Assembly: GCA_004020875.1 (NCBI GenBank)
Contig: SAPZ01000011.1
Coordinates: 62,001-126,000, forward strand
Direction of reading: 5' to 3'
DNA length: 64,000 bases
DNA from: Mesorhizobium sp.
GTDB taxonomy: Bacteria > Pseudomonadota > Alphaproteobacteria > Rhizobiales > Rhizobiaceae
Shown one piece after another: positions 36,948 to 47,030 of this stretch (its first letter is position 1; every line of letters starts with the position of its first letter). Position numbers and translations under genes: made by a program. The notes beneath the pieces are model-generated. The model was not told the origin of the DNA and did not search any database. It saw nothing but the letters and a program-made list of their open reading frames with translations.

Positions 36948-39409
36948 TCCGGCTGCGAGGGCTTGGCCCTCTCAGGTTTTTCATATGGCGGCAGTCCCCG
37001 GGCCTCGCGCGTGTATCTGCGCTGCTCGTGCCAGGGCCGATATGGCTTTTCGACGGCATATTGGATGGCTGCTCGCGCGGTTGCCGATTGTGGATCGAAG
37101 AAGACGGCGGCGCTGCCGTCACGCGCCAGCTGGCGCTCGGTGACGACAAGCACACGCTGATCCCAGCAGGGATTGTAGGCCGTGGCATCGTTGATGACGA
37201 TGAGGTCGGCAAAGCCGCAGGCAGGCCGTGCGCTGTCGCGGTTTTCGGCGATCGCGATGATCGCACCGGACGGATGCCGGCCAATGCAGAGGTCGCCGGT
37301 GCAATAGAAGGGTGAGCCGGGCGGCAGGTCGACCGGGTCGGCGATATCGAGAGCGTCTTTGGCGAATGTCTCTGGCGACACAATTTCCTCGGCCTTCAGC
37401 GCCCGCTTCCAATTGTCGGTGGTGAACTCGTTCGAGCGTTCGCGGTTGACGGCAAGCTCGCCGCCGCCGATCGGCATCGCCACCAGATGCGCGTCCTCGG
37501 AAATGAGGACATCCGGCGTGCGCACATGTGGGATCGCCAGCATTGCGGCGAGAGCAATGGGAACAGCGGCAAGCCTCAGCCAGGTGGTGGCCATGGTCGC
37601 GATGACGAGCGCGATCGTCGCCAGCAGCACCGACTGGATCGAGATCAATCCCACGGCATCGACCGGCGAGCGCTCGGAGATCCATGCCGAAATGGCGATC
37701 ATCGCCGTCAGGCCCTTGCCCATCACATAGAGGAAGGGGCCGTCGAAGCCGAACGGCATGGCGAGCGCGCTCAACACGGCGAACGGCATGACGATCAGCG
37801 AGACGATCGGCATGACCGCCAGATTGGCGAGCAGGCTGAGCGGCGACACGCGCTGAAAATGCCAGATCGCAAACAGCAAGGTCGCGCTGCCCGCGATGAG
37901 CGAGGTCACGGCGGCGCCGCCCACGCCAACCGCCAGTTTTCGCGACAGGAACCTCAGGAACGAACGCTTTGCCGGCGGCACGGTCATTTTGCCGGCCCGA
38001 TAATCGGCAAAGCCGGCATAGGCGCCGACCAGGGCCGCGGTGGCTGCGAAGGACATCTGGAAGCTCGGCCCGACCACTTCATGTGGCGACACAAGGATGA
38101 CGGCAATCGCCGAGATCGCCAGGTTGCGCATCGTCAGCGCCGCGCGGTCGAAGAGCACGGCGATCAGCATCACGGCAAGCATGATGAAGCTCCGTTCGGC
38201 CGCCACCACGATGCCGGAGATGACGAGGTAAGCGGCGATCGAGGAAAGCGCGATCGCCGCGGCATATTTCTTCACCGGCCGGCGTGACGAGAAATCCGGA
38301 AACAGCGCGAAGGCGCCGCGCAGCAGGAACATGATCGTGCCGGCGACCAGCGCCATGTGCAGGCCGGAGATCGAGATGATGTGATAGATGCCGGTGCGCC
38401 GCATCGACTCGTTGATCTCTTCCGGAATGCCGGCTCGCACGCCGACGATCAGCGCCGCGGCAATCTCGCCTTCGGACCCTCCGATGCTGCTCCGGATGTG
38501 ATCGGCAATCCCTTCGCGCGCGTTTTCTATGGCCGACATAACGCGCGCGCCGAATGGCACCGCCGTTGGCGCAGATGGAGTCTGCGCAATCAGCTGTGGA
38601 TCGCCCAGGAAAAAGCCGCTACCGCCAATGCCGCTAAAGTAGCTGTCGAAGGAAAAATCGTAACTATCTGGCCGAACCGGACCGGTCGGCGGCAGCAGCT
38701 TGGCATAGCCGGTCAGCATCGACCCGGCCGTCATGCCGGGCGGGATCCTGCGCGCCGAAACCCTTACGCGGCTCGGCGCGTAGCGCAGCGTAGGATGCTC
38801 CGTGGACACGAGATCGATGGTCAGCCGCACACGGCCGTTGGCCATCGCCTCGGCGACGACGAGGCGACCCGTCAGCCGTGTCTGGATCTCGGACCCCAGC
38901 ATCGGGGTCGCCATCCGCCAGGTCTCCACCTTGGCCGCGAGAAAGCCGAGCGCGCATAAAAGCGATGCCATGAAGAAAAGGTGCGTTCTCTGCCAGGAGC
39001 GCGACACCGCTGCGCAGAGAGCCACCAGGGCCACCGCCGCCAGCGGCCTGTAGAGGTCCGGCTCGGTGTTCAGGGAGAAGTAATAGATCACGCCGGCGGC
39101 CAGGAACACCGGAACCAGCAGGAAGCCGACGCCCCGGTCGAGCTCCGTCTCCATGGCGACGGCGATGCCTCGGCGCAATGCGGGGAGCGAGGCGCGGCCA
39201 AGCTGTCTGCGGATTCGGCCGATCGTTGCTGTTGGGGAGACCGGCAGTACTGCGCGGTCGCCATCAGGCAGACGCTCGGCTGGTGCGCGCGGCTGAGGAA
39301 GCTGGATGGGCGGCGCCTCTTGGGGCGCGGCATGGGCAAACATCAGGCGCTCGCTGACGCCAGCTGTCGTCCCCTCGCCCTCCTCCGCACCCCGGCCACG
39401 TCCAGCCAT
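36941..39409 (-). CDS. ComEC/Rec2-family membrane protein without a beta-lactamase domain
   Basis: An 822-residue protein with several N-terminal membrane helices, a DUF4131-like soluble region and the competence domain ([39 protein letters not shown]) with many membrane segments; here only its span 38.3-38.5 kb is cited. The C-terminal part lacks the HxHxDH metal motif of the metallo-beta-lactamase domain found in longer ComEC proteins. ATG 39409 has AAGGGG 9 bases upstream, leaving 102 bp to the divergent gltX. The family takes up single-stranded DNA, but no other competence gene is nearby, so function is uncertain. Confidence 0.85.
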   Translation of the reverse strand: MAGRGRGAEEGEGTTAGVSERLMFAHAAPQEAPPIQLPQPRAPAERLPDGDRAVLPVSPTATIGRIRRQLGRASLPALRRGIAVAMETELDRGVGFLLVPVFLAAGVIYYFSLNTEPDLYRPLAAVALVALCAAVSRSWQRTHLFFMASLLCALGFLAAKVETWRMATPMLGSEIQTRLTGRLVVAEAMANGRVRLTIDLVSTEHPTLRYAPSRVRVSARRIPPGMTAGSMLTGYAKLLPPTGPVRPDSYDFSFDSYFSGIGGSGFFLGDPQLIAQTPSAPTAVPFGARVMSAIENAREGIADHIRSSIGGSEGEIAAALIVGVRAGIPEEINESMRRTGIYHIISISGLHMALVAGTIMFLLRGAFALFPDFSSRRPVKKYAAAIALSSIAAYLVISGIVVAAERSFIMLAVMLIAVLFDRAALTMRNLAISAIAVILVSPHEVVGPSFQMSFAATAALVGAYAGFADYRAGKMTVPPAKRSFLRFLSRKLAVGVGGAAVTSLIAGSATLLFAIWHFQRVSPLSLLANLAVMPIVSLIVMPFAVLSALAMPFGFDGPFLYVMGKGLTAMIAISAWISERSPVDAVGLISIQSVLLATIALVIATMATTWLRLAAVPIALAAMLAIPHVRTPDVLISEDAHLVAMPIGGGELAVNRERSNEFTTDNWKRALKAEEIVSPETFAKDALDIADPVDLPPGSPFYCTGDLCIGRHPSGAIIAIAENRDSARPACGFADLIVINDATAYNPCWDQRVLVVTERQLARDGSAAVFFDPQSATARAAIQYAVEKPYRPWHEQRRYTREARGLPPYEKPERAKPSQPDQ

Positions 39410-39511
39410 CGGGTCTGCCCCTTGCGCCCCAGACCGCCTATGGTACATGAACGCCGACTGCGCGAAAGCCCGCGCGTGATATGCGCGTTTCAGCGCTTCT
39501 TCGAGAGTTCC

Positions 39512-40936
39512 ATGTCCGACAAGGTTGTCACCCGTTTTGCCCCCTCGCCCACAGGCTACCTGCATATTGGCGGGGCGCGCACGGCGCTGTTCAACTGGCT
39601 CTATGCCAAGCACACCGGCGGCACGATGCTGCTGCGTATCGAGGACACCGATCGCGAGCGCTCCACCGAAGCCGCCACGGCCGCCATTCTCGACGGATTG
39701 ACCTGGCTTGGCCTTTCCTGGGATGGCGACGCCGTCTCCCAATTCGAGCGCGCCCCGCGCCATCGCGAGGTGGCCGAGGAGCTGGTGCGCCTGGGCAAGG
39801 CCTATTACAGCTATGAGACACCCGCGGAGCTGGAGGCGATGCGCGAGGCAGCTAGAGCCAAGGGCCTGCCGCCGCGTTACAACGGCCAGTGGCGCGACCG
39901 CGATCCATCCGAGGCACCGGCAGGTGTCAAAGGCGCGATCCGCATCAAGGCGCCGACCGAGGGAGAGACGATCGTGCATGACCGCGTGCAGGGCGAGGTG
40001 CGCTTTCCCAACAAGGATCTCGACGACTTCATCATCCTGCGCTCGGACGGTAACCCCACCTACATGCATGCCGTCGTCGTCGACGACCACGATATGGGCG
40101 TCACCCACATCATCCGCGGCGACGATCATCTGACCAACGCAGCGCGCCAGACGGTGATCTACAACGCCATGGGCTGGGCGGTGCCGTCGATGTCGCATAT
40201 CCCGCTGATCCACGGCGCCGACGGCGCCAAGCTGTCGAAGCGGCATGGCGCACTCGGCGTCGAGGCCTATCGCGCCATGGGCTATCTGCCGGAGGCTTTG
40301 CTCAACTATCTGGCGCGGCTCGGCTGGAGCCATGGCGACGACGAGGTGATGTCGATCAAGGACATGATCGCCTGGTTCGACATCGGCGACGTCAACAAGG
40401 GCGCTGCCCGCTTCGACTTTGCCAAGCTCGAGGCTCTGAACGGAGTCCATATGCGCAGGATGGATGACCAGGCGCTGTTCGACATCTTCGTCGCCACCTT
40501 GCCCTATCTCGAAGGCGGCCCGGCCCTTGCCGCAAAGCTCGATGATAAGCGCAAGGCGCAGTTGCTTGCCGCCATGCCCGGCCTCAAGGAGCGGGCGAAG
40601 ACCCTGGTGGAGCTGGTCGACGGCGCGGCTTTCCTGTTTGTCGAGCGTCCGCTGTCGCTGGACGAGAAGGCGGCAGGCTTGCTCAACACGGATGCGCGCG
40701 CGATTTTGCGCGGCGCGCATGGCGCCTTGTCTTCCATGTCGGGTGACTGGAGCGCCGCCTCGGCGGAGGCTTCGATCCGCGAGTTCGCGCAGGCTGGCGG
40801 ATACAAGCTTGGCGCGGTGGCCCAGCCGCTTAGAGCCGCACTGACCGGCCGTAGCACCTCGCCCGGCGTGTTCGACGTGCTGGCCGTGCTGGGCCGCCAG
40901 GAAAGCCTGGCGCGCATTGGAGATCAAATCGATTAG
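39512..40936 (+). CDS. gltX: glutamyl-tRNA synthetase
   Basis: A 474-residue class I synthetase. The HIGH-type motif is in [20 protein letters not shown] near the N-terminus and the KMSKS-type motif is [10 protein letters not shown] around residue 240. It charges tRNA-Glu, and in many alphaproteobacteria also tRNA-Gln for transamidation. ATG 39512 begins [15 protein letters not shown]; the frame extending to 38981 overlaps comEC antisense and is rejected. Length is standard. Confidence 0.97.
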   Translation: MSDKVVTRFAPSPTGYLHIGGARTALFNWLYAKHTGGTMLLRIEDTDRERSTEAATAAILDGLTWLGLSWDGDAVSQFERAPRHREVAEELVRLGKAYYSYETPAELEAMREAARAKGLPPRYNGQWRDRDPSEAPAGVKGAIRIKAPTEGETIVHDRVQGEVRFPNKDLDDFIILRSDGNPTYMHAVVVDDHDMGVTHIIRGDDHLTNAARQTVIYNAMGWAVPSMSHIPLIHGADGAKLSKRHGALGVEAYRAMGYLPEALLNYLARLGWSHGDDEVMSIKDMIAWFDIGDVNKGAARFDFAKLEALNGVHMRRMDDQALFDIFVATLPYLEGGPALAAKLDDKRKAQLLAAMPGLKERAKTLVELVDGAAFLFVERPLSLDEKAAGLLNTDARAILRGAHGALSSMSGDWSAASAEASIREFAQAGGYKLGAVAQPLRAALTGRSTSPGVFDVLAVLGRQESLARIGDQID

Positions 40937-41117
40937 GCGCGAACTGGCCCAAGAAGATTGGCATTGAAAGGTGTGTTTCGCAGTGCAACATTAGGCCTTG
41001 GCCCAATCTGGCACGCACCTCCTAAAATGCGGTGGCGAGTTCGCGCATTCCGGTGACTTCGACGTGTCGTTTGCAGGAATTGCCTTGCCGGCATGAGGAT
41101 ACAAAGGGAGCTTGAGA

Positions 41118-42446
41118 ATGAGCGAAGCTGCGACAAAACTGGAACCGGGCAGCAAGGCGCACGAGTCGACCGCCAGGCTCGAACTCGCCGGCAAGACCCA
41201 TGAATTCAAGGTGCGAAGCGGGTCGACCGGGCCTGATGTCATCGACATCGGCGCGCTCTACAGCACCACCGGCGCCTTCACTTACGACCCCGGCTTCACC
41301 TCCACCGCAAGCTGCGAGTCGGCGATCACCTTCATCGACGGCGATGCCGGCATCCTGCTGCATCGCGGCTATCCGATCGACCAGCTTGCCGAGCATGGCG
41401 ACTTTCTCGAAGTCTGCTACCTCCTGCTCTACGGTGAGCTCCCGACCAAGGCGCAGAAGGAGGATTTCGACTATCGCGTGACGCGCCACACCATGGTGCA
41501 CGAGCAGATGTCGCGCTTCTTCACCGGCTTCCGCCGCGACGCACACCCGATGGCCGTCATGTGCGGCGTGGTCGGCGCGCTGTCGGCCTTCTATCACGAC
41601 TCGACCGACATCTCGGACCCGTATCAGCGCATGGTCGCCTCGATGCGCCTGATCGCCAAGATGCCGACCATCGCCGCGATGGCCTACAAATACTATATCG
41701 GCCAGCCCTTCATTTATCCGAAGAACGACCTCGGCTTCGCGGCGAATTTCCTACACATGTGCTTTGCGGTGCCGTGCGAGGAGTACAAGATCAATCCGGT
41801 TCTGGCGCGCGCCATGGAGCGCATCTTCATCCTCCACGCCGACCACGAGCAGAACGCCTCGACCTCGACGGTTCGCCTCGCCGGCTCATCCGGCGCCAAT
41901 CCGTTTGCCTGTATTGCCGCCGGCATCGCCTGCCTGTGGGGTCCGGCGCATGGCGGCGCCAACGAGGCGGCGCTGAACATGCTGGGCGAGATCGGTCATG
42001 TCGATCACATTCCGGAGTTCATTGCCCGCGCCAAGGACAAGAACGATCCGTTCCGGCTGATGGGCTTCGGCCATCGCGTCTACAAGAACTACGATCCGCG
42101 CGCCAAGATAATGCAGAAGACCGCGCATGAGGTATTGGGCGAGCTCGGCATCAAGGACGATCCGCTGCTCGACATCGCGATGGAGCTGGAGAAGATCGCG
42201 CTGACCGATGAATACTTCATCGCCAAGAAGCTCTATCCGAACGTCGATTTCTATTCCGGCATCACGCTGAAGGCGCTCGGCTTCCCCACCACGATGTTCA
42301 CCGTGCTGTTCGCGGTCGCGCGCACCGTCGGCTGGATCGCGCAGTGGAAGGAAATGATCGAGGATCCGCACCAGAAGATCGGCCGCCCGCGCCAACTCTA
42401 CACGGGCGCCACGGAACGCGATTACGTGCCGATTGCGAAAAGGTAA
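41118..42446 (+). CDS. gltA: citrate synthase
   Basis: A 442-residue type II (hexameric-type) citrate synthase condensing acetyl-CoA with oxaloacetate. Visible features are [33 protein letters not shown] with a catalytic His, [14 protein letters not shown], and a C-terminal [14 protein letters not shown] 41118 follows GGGAG by 7 bases; a TTG two codons earlier is less likely. It converges on lpxB across a 65-bp repeat-filled gap. Confidence 0.98.
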   Translation: MSEAATKLEPGSKAHESTARLELAGKTHEFKVRSGSTGPDVIDIGALYSTTGAFTYDPGFTSTASCESAITFIDGDAGILLHRGYPIDQLAEHGDFLEVCYLLLYGELPTKAQKEDFDYRVTRHTMVHEQMSRFFTGFRRDAHPMAVMCGVVGALSAFYHDSTDISDPYQRMVASMRLIAKMPTIAAMAYKYYIGQPFIYPKNDLGFAANFLHMCFAVPCEEYKINPVLARAMERIFILHADHEQNASTSTVRLAGSSGANPFACIAAGIACLWGPAHGGANEAALNMLGEIGHVDHIPEFIARAKDKNDPFRLMGFGHRVYKNYDPRAKIMQKTAHEVLGELGIKDDPLLDIAMELEKIALTDEYFIAKKLYPNVDFYSGITLKALGFPTTMFTVLFAVARTVGWIAQWKEMIEDPHQKIGRPRQLYTGATERDYVPIAKR

Positions 42447-42453
42447 CTGAGAG

Positions 42454-42535
42454 AAATAGCGATTAGCGAATAGGAAGAAGGGCGAACCGACACAGCCCCA
42501 CTCGCTGTTCGCTACTCCCTATTCGCTCTCTTTAT
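42454..42535. repeat. octamer-like inverted repeats between gltA and lpxB
   Basis: AGCGAATAGG (42465-42474) pairs perfectly with CCTATTCGCT (42518-42527), and related TTCGCTACT, TTCGCT and AGCGAT words repeat around them. The structure could terminate both convergent transcripts. The right arm runs into lpxB and supplies its TAG stop (42512-42514) and last codons. Confidence 0.75.
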
Positions 42536-43693
42536 GCATCCCATCACCACTTCCGCGGCGATCTCGCCGGAGGGCCGCTCGGTCGCCATGCGCCGGGCGA
42601 CTTCTGCAAAGCCCGCCTTTTGCCAGGCACGCATGCCGGTGTCGGCAAACAGGGCCTCAAGTTGCCGGGCAAGGTTCTCCGGCCGGACATACTGATCGTA
42701 GAATTCCGGAACCAGCGTGCGGTCTGAAATCAGGTTGGGCAGCAGCGCCGACCATGTCGTCACCATATGCTGCAGCAGCTGGCGCGCAATCGGGTCAAGC
42801 TTATAGCAGGAAACCATCGGAACGCCGGCAAGCGACAGTTCGAGCGACACCGTTCCAGACGCGATCAATGCCGCATCGGCCTTGCCGAAGGCCTGCCATT
42901 TGCGCTCCGGCTCGGTGATGATTTCCGGCTTGTCGTCCCAACTGGCGACCGAAGCCTTCACCAGCTCAGTGACATGCGGCACTGTCGGCAACAGCAGGCG
43001 CAGGCGATGGCCGCGGTGGCGCAGCGCCGACATCGCCTTGCCGAAGGGTTCCATCAGCCGGCGGACTTCGCCGCGGCGCGAGCCCGGCAGCACCAACAGC
43101 GTCTTGACGCGGTCGTCGGAGAGGTCGCGCGGCAGGCTCTGCGCCTTGGCGGCGCCAAGCACACCCTGATCCCGGGTCAGCCGGTGACCGACATAAGTAC
43201 CCGGTGGCCCGCCAAGACGGGCAAGCGCCTTCACCTCGAACGGCAGGATGCAGAGGATATGGTCGACATAGGGTTTCATCGCCGCCGCCCTGCCCGGTCG
43301 CCAGGCCCATACGCTCGGGCAGACATAGTGGACGATCGGGATGGCCGGCGCCGTAGCGCGGACCTTCTTCGCCACGCGCAGCGAAAAGTCGGGACTATCG
43401 ATAGTGACGAGGCAATCAGGCCGCTCGGCCGCGATCATCGCGGCAGTCTGGCTGATGCGGCGCATCAGCCGCGGCAGGTCGCGCAGCACCGCGCTGAAAC
43501 CCATCAGCGCGATCTCTCCGCCATCGAACAACGGCGTCAGTCCCAGCTGCTGCAGATGCCGGCCGCCGATGCCGACAAGCTGAACCTTGCGGCCGGTCGT
43601 ACGCTCGAGCGCCCGCACGATATCTGCGCCGAGCAGGTCGCCGGACTCCTCGCCGGCGACGATCGCGAGCTTGATCGGCTTGTCAGCGGCCAT
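42512..43693 (-). CDS. lpxB: lipid-A-disaccharide synthase
   Basis: A 393-residue GT19 glycosyltransferase joining lipid X to UDP-diacylglucosamine. Motifs are the N-terminal AIVAGEESGDLLGA, CLVTIDSPDFSLRVA, HYVCPSVWAWRPGRA and LVLPGSRRGEV. It is the last gene of the lipid A cluster and overlaps the lpxI stop by one base (TGATG). Its final residues (KRANRE) and stop are encoded by the inverted-repeat element shared with the gltA 3' region. Confidence 0.97.
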   Translation of the reverse strand: MAADKPIKLAIVAGEESGDLLGADIVRALERTTGRKVQLVGIGGRHLQQLGLTPLFDGGEIALMGFSAVLRDLPRLMRRISQTAAMIAAERPDCLVTIDSPDFSLRVAKKVRATAPAIPIVHYVCPSVWAWRPGRAAAMKPYVDHILCILPFEVKALARLGGPPGTYVGHRLTRDQGVLGAAKAQSLPRDLSDDRVKTLLVLPGSRRGEVRRLMEPFGKAMSALRHRGHRLRLLLPTVPHVTELVKASVASWDDKPEIITEPERKWQAFGKADAALIASGTVSLELSLAGVPMVSCYKLDPIARQLLQHMVTTWSALLPNLISDRTLVPEFYDQYVRPENLARQLEALFADTGMRAWQKAGFAEVARRMATERPSGEIAAEVVMGCIKRANRE

Positions 43694-44613
43694 CAGCCGG
43701 CTCCCCGTTTGGCCGGCTCCGTCGCGGGCAGGCCGACGATGAAAAGGCCAAAGGCGTTCGCGCGAGCAAGCGTGGTCGGGCCTTCAAGGATAAGCGAACG
43801 GCCAGCCTCGACGGCAATGCCGGCAAGGCCCGCGGCATGAGCGGCCTCGACCGTCTGTGGGCCAATGGTGGGCAAGTCGGCCCGCAATTCCTGACCCGGC
43901 TTGGCGCATTTGACCAGCACGCCGCGCGCCTTGCCGGCCAGCCTGCCATGACCGCGCAATTCGCGCATTCTGTCGAGCAGGCCGGCAGTGCCTTCAATGC
44001 CTTCGAGGGCGACGGCTCGACCTCCAATCGCAATCGCTGCCTGGCCGATATCGAGCGCGCCGATGGCCTTGGCCGCCTTGCGGGCGGCCTCGATGTCGCG
44101 CCAGTCGGACTGGTTTGGTCCGGTCGCCGTCAATGTGCCTTCGCCAGCCGTCAGTTCCGGAACGACCTCGTGCGCACCGACGACCTTGACGCCCCGCGTT
44201 TCAAGGGCTCGGGTCAATATCTTCAGCAAGCCATCGTCACCGCGTCGCAAAGCTCTGACCACAGAGGGTATTATCGCCAGCAGACCAAGTGTCGGCCTTA
44301 TCTTGCTCAACCGCGGCCTGCGTTTGATCTCGCCGGCAAGGACGAGGTGGGTGATGCCCTGGCGCTTCAGCAACGGAAACAGCAGCCCGATGTCCTCCAG
44401 CGCAAGTTTTTCCTGATCGTAGGCCGAAAAGTCGGCCTCTCGGTCGACCTCACCGGCGGCGATCACGATGAAAGGCGCAAAACCGTGCTTCACCAAGCCG
44501 TCGGCGACTTCGACAGGCAGGCTGCCACCGCCGGCAATGATGCCGACCTTCGAGCCAGGCGCGAGTTGGAACCCTGATCCGGCGCGCTCAGACCTCGTCA
44601 TCGCCGCTGTCAT
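43693..44613 (-). CDS. lpxI: UDP-2,3-diacylglucosamine diphosphatase LpxI
   Basis: About 306 residues of the LpxI family, which replaces LpxH in alphaproteobacteria and releases lipid X from UDP-2,3-diacylglucosamine. Family segments are KVGIIAGGGSLPVEVADGL near the N-terminus and GRAVALEGIEGTAGLLDRM in the C-terminal domain. The start is uncertain: ATG 44613 has AAAGGTGG 8 bases upstream and was chosen, with ATG 44601 and GTG 44625 as alternatives. All three lie inside the 3' end of lpxA, so the genes overlap by 14-38 bp. Confidence 0.94.
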   Translation of the reverse strand: MTAAMTRSERAGSGFQLAPGSKVGIIAGGGSLPVEVADGLVKHGFAPFIVIAAGEVDREADFSAYDQEKLALEDIGLLFPLLKRQGITHLVLAGEIKRRPRLSKIRPTLGLLAIIPSVVRALRRGDDGLLKILTRALETRGVKVVGAHEVVPELTAGEGTLTATGPNQSDWRDIEAARKAAKAIGALDIGQAAIAIGGRAVALEGIEGTAGLLDRMRELRGHGRLAGKARGVLVKCAKPGQELRADLPTIGPQTVEAAHAAGLAGIAVEAGRSLILEGPTTLARANAFGLFIVGLPATEPAKRGAG

Positions 44614-45433
44614 CGTCGCCGCCACCTTTCAGCGGCGGGACCGCATAGTGCCGCTTGCCGCCGCTGGCGATGAAGTCGATCATCTTCGTGGCGGCAGGAG
44701 ACGAGGAGCCGAATTCCGCCCTGGCGAGACCGATATTCTCCGCGACGCTGCGGGAGCGGTCGAAAATCGACCGATAAACCTTGCGCAGCAGGTAGATTTC
44801 CGAGCGCGGCAGGCCGGAGCGCTTGAGCCCGATGATGTTCAGGCCGCGCAGCTTGGCGCGATTGCCGGCGGCGATCGCATAGGGAATGATATCGCCGACA
44901 ACCGCAGAGCAGCCGCCGATAAAGGCGTTGTCGCCAATGCGCACGAACTGGTGAACGGCGGTCAGACCGCCGATGTAGACGTTGTCGCCTATCTCGCAAT
45001 GGCCGCCGAGCGTCGCGCCATTGGCGAAGGTCGCGTTCTTACCGACGACGCAGTCATGGGCGATGTGGGCATAGGCAAGGAAATTGCCGTTGTCGCCGAC
45101 GCTCGTCTCGCCGCGGCTGGAATCGGTGCCGACATGCATCGTGACGCCTTCGCGGATGGTGCAGTTCTCACCGACGACCAGGGTGGTGCGTCCGCCCTTG
45201 TGCTTGGTGTTCTGCGGCGGCGCGCCGAGCGTCGCCATCGGATAGACCTTTGTTTCGGCTCCGATGGTTGTTGCGCCCATCACCGACACATGGCTGACCA
45301 GCTCGACGCGGTCGCCGATGATTGCGTGGGCGCTGATATGGCAGAAGGGTCCGATGCGGACACCTTTGCCGAGCCGGGCTCCTTCTTCGACGACCGAGGA
45401 AGGATGGATGGATGTCTCGACTTTCATGAGCAT
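44588..45433 (-). CDS. lpxA: UDP-N-acetylglucosamine acyltransferase
   Basis: A 281-residue LpxA, first enzyme of lipid A synthesis. It has left-handed parallel beta-helix hexapeptide repeats through about residue 190 (IHPSSVVEEGARLGKGVRIG, AHIAHDCVVGKN with the catalytic His region), then a helical C-terminal domain and an acidic tail GGGDDDSGDDEV. ATG 45427 (MKVETSIHPS) is an alternative start, two codons later. It lies 9 bp after fabZ. Confidence 0.97.
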   Translation of the reverse strand: MLMKVETSIHPSSVVEEGARLGKGVRIGPFCHISAHAIIGDRVELVSHVSVMGATTIGAETKVYPMATLGAPPQNTKHKGGRTTLVVGENCTIREGVTMHVGTDSSRGETSVGDNGNFLAYAHIAHDCVVGKNATFANGATLGGHCEIGDNVYIGGLTAVHQFVRIGDNAFIGGCSAVVGDIIPYAIAAGNRAKLRGLNIIGLKRSGLPRSEIYLLRKVYRSIFDRSRSVAENIGLARAEFGSSSPAATKMIDFIASGGKRHYAVPPLKGGGDDDSGDDEV

Positions 45434-45442
45434 TTCGAACCG

Positions 45443-45904
45443 TCAGCCGGTGACCATCATGGCCGAAACCTCGGCTTCGGCGGCTTTTGCCCCGTCAACC
45501 ATCGCCTCGCAGGCGAATTTCAGCAGGTTGCCGCGCTTCTTGATCTTCTTGACGTGGATCCTGAGCTGATCGCCCGGAACCACCGGTTTGCGGAACTTCG
45601 CATTGTCGATGGTTAAGAAATAAACCAGCGAGGGCTTCTCGGTGTTGAGGCTGCGAATGCAGATCGCGCCGGCGGTCTGGGCCATGGCCTCGATGATCAG
45701 CACGCCGGGCATGACCGGCTGCTGCGGAAAGTGACCCTGGAAATGCGGCTCGTTGATGGTCACGTTCTTGATGCCGACCGCAGATTCGTCGCCGTCGATA
45801 TCGACGATGCGGTCGATCAGCAGGAACGGATAACGATGCGGCAGGAGCTTCATCAGCCCCATGATGTCGACCGCCTCGAGTGTCGTTGCCACCATATCAG
45901 CCAT
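45443..45904 (-). CDS. fabZ: 3-hydroxyacyl-ACP dehydratase FabZ
   Basis: A 153-residue hot-dog-fold dehydratase for fatty acid elongation. The active-site region [20 protein letters not shown] and the N-terminal [13 protein letters not shown] are diagnostic. It overlaps the end of lpxD by 8 bp and precedes lpxA by 9 bp. The order lpxD-fabZ-lpxA is conserved because both pathways draw on hydroxyacyl-ACP. Confidence 0.98.
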   Translation of the reverse strand: MADMVATTLEAVDIMGLMKLLPHRYPFLLIDRIVDIDGDESAVGIKNVTINEPHFQGHFPQQPVMPGVLIIEAMAQTAGAICIRSLNTEKPSLVYFLTIDNAKFRKPVVPGDQLRIHVKKIKKRGNLLKFACEAMVDGAKAAEAEVSAMMVTG

Positions 45905-46952
45905 TTCCGTCGCCTTGCTTGCGCGTCCTCGCCATCTTGCGCAGCATCGCTATCTCGCGCATGGCTTCCGCCATCGGCTGTGCCGGATAGCCTCCCCAGA
46001 TCTCGCCTGCCGGCACGTTGTTCATGAATCCACTTCTCGCAGCCAGCTTGGCCCCCGGCCCGATGGTCAAATGATCGGCGAGGCCGACACCGCCACCCAT
46101 GGTGACGTTGTCGCCGACGACGACGGAACCGGAAATACCCGAAAGCCCCGCTATAATGCAATTGCGGCCGATGCGAACATTGTGGGCGATCTGCACCAGA
46201 TTGTCGATCTTGGTGCCTTGGCCGATGATGGTATCGGACATCGCGCCGCGATCGACGGTCGAATTGGAGCCGATCTCGACGTCGTCCTGGATGATGACGC
46301 GGCCGATCTGCGGCACGCGTTCAGGTCCCTTGGGGCCGCCCACGAAGCCGAATCCGTCCTGGCCGATCCTTGCGCCGCCGTGGATGATGACACGATTGCC
46401 GACAAGCGCATATTGGATGCTGGCGCCTGGACCGATGAACCCGTCGCGGCCGATCTGGCAGGAGCGGCCAACAACGGCGTGAGGTGCAATGACCGTGCCT
46501 CTGCCGATGGACACGCCCGGACCGATCACGGCGCCCGCCTCGACGATCGCCCCTTCCTCGATATGGGCGGACGGATCGACAAAGGCATGCGCCGAGATGC
46601 CGGTTTCTCCCGTCATTGGGGCCGGAGTTGCGGCCTGCGGAAACAAAAGGCGCCCGACCATCGCGAAGGCCTGTTGCGGACGAGGATGCATAAGCACCGC
46701 GATCCCTGGCGGCGCCTTGCTGGCAAAATCGGCGGGACACAGGACCGCAGCGGCCTTCAGCGACTGCATCAGCACGAAATTGCGTTTGCCGTCGACAAAG
46801 ACGAGCGCGCCGTCCCCGCCCTCATTGGCGGGAGCCAGCCCCTCGATGGCAATTTCAGCCTGAGCGGTATCAAACAGGCTGGCGCCGGTCAGATTCGCGA
46901 CCTCGGCAGCCGTATACCGGCGTGAAGGCGCGAAGAACACCGGATCGGTCAT
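45897..46952 (-). CDS. lpxD: UDP-3-O-(3-hydroxyacyl)glucosamine N-acyltransferase
   Basis: A 351-residue LpxD. The N-terminal uridine-binding domain covers about residues 1-100, and a left-handed beta-helix of hexapeptide repeats follows ([20 protein letters not shown], then [17 protein letters not shown]). It adds the N-linked hydroxyacyl chain in lipid A synthesis. It lies 78 bp downstream of bamA and overlaps fabZ. Confidence 0.97.
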   Translation of the reverse strand: MTDPVFFAPSRRYTAAEVANLTGASLFDTAQAEIAIEGLAPANEGGDGALVFVDGKRNFVLMQSLKAAAVLCPADFASKAPPGIAVLMHPRPQQAFAMVGRLLFPQAATPAPMTGETGISAHAFVDPSAHIEEGAIVEAGAVIGPGVSIGRGTVIAPHAVVGRSCQIGRDGFIGPGASIQYALVGNRVIIHGGARIGQDGFGFVGGPKGPERVPQIGRVIIQDDVEIGSNSTVDRGAMSDTIIGQGTKIDNLVQIAHNVRIGRNCIIAGLSGISGSVVVGDNVTMGGGVGLADHLTIGPGAKLAARSGFMNNVPAGEIWGGYPAQPMAEAMREIAMLRKMARTRKQGDGNG

Positions 46953-47030
46953 TCCAGAAGCAATATCCAGCTGGGTCGGATCAGTCCAGTCCGGGCCGTC
47001 AGACGACCCGGAAACATCGCGACCTCAAAT

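Noticed and set aside
39410..40927. Long N-terminal extension of the comEC frame across gltX
   Set aside because: It is antisense to the conserved gltX gene; the sequence there is a shadow, and ATG 39409 has a plausible ribosome site.
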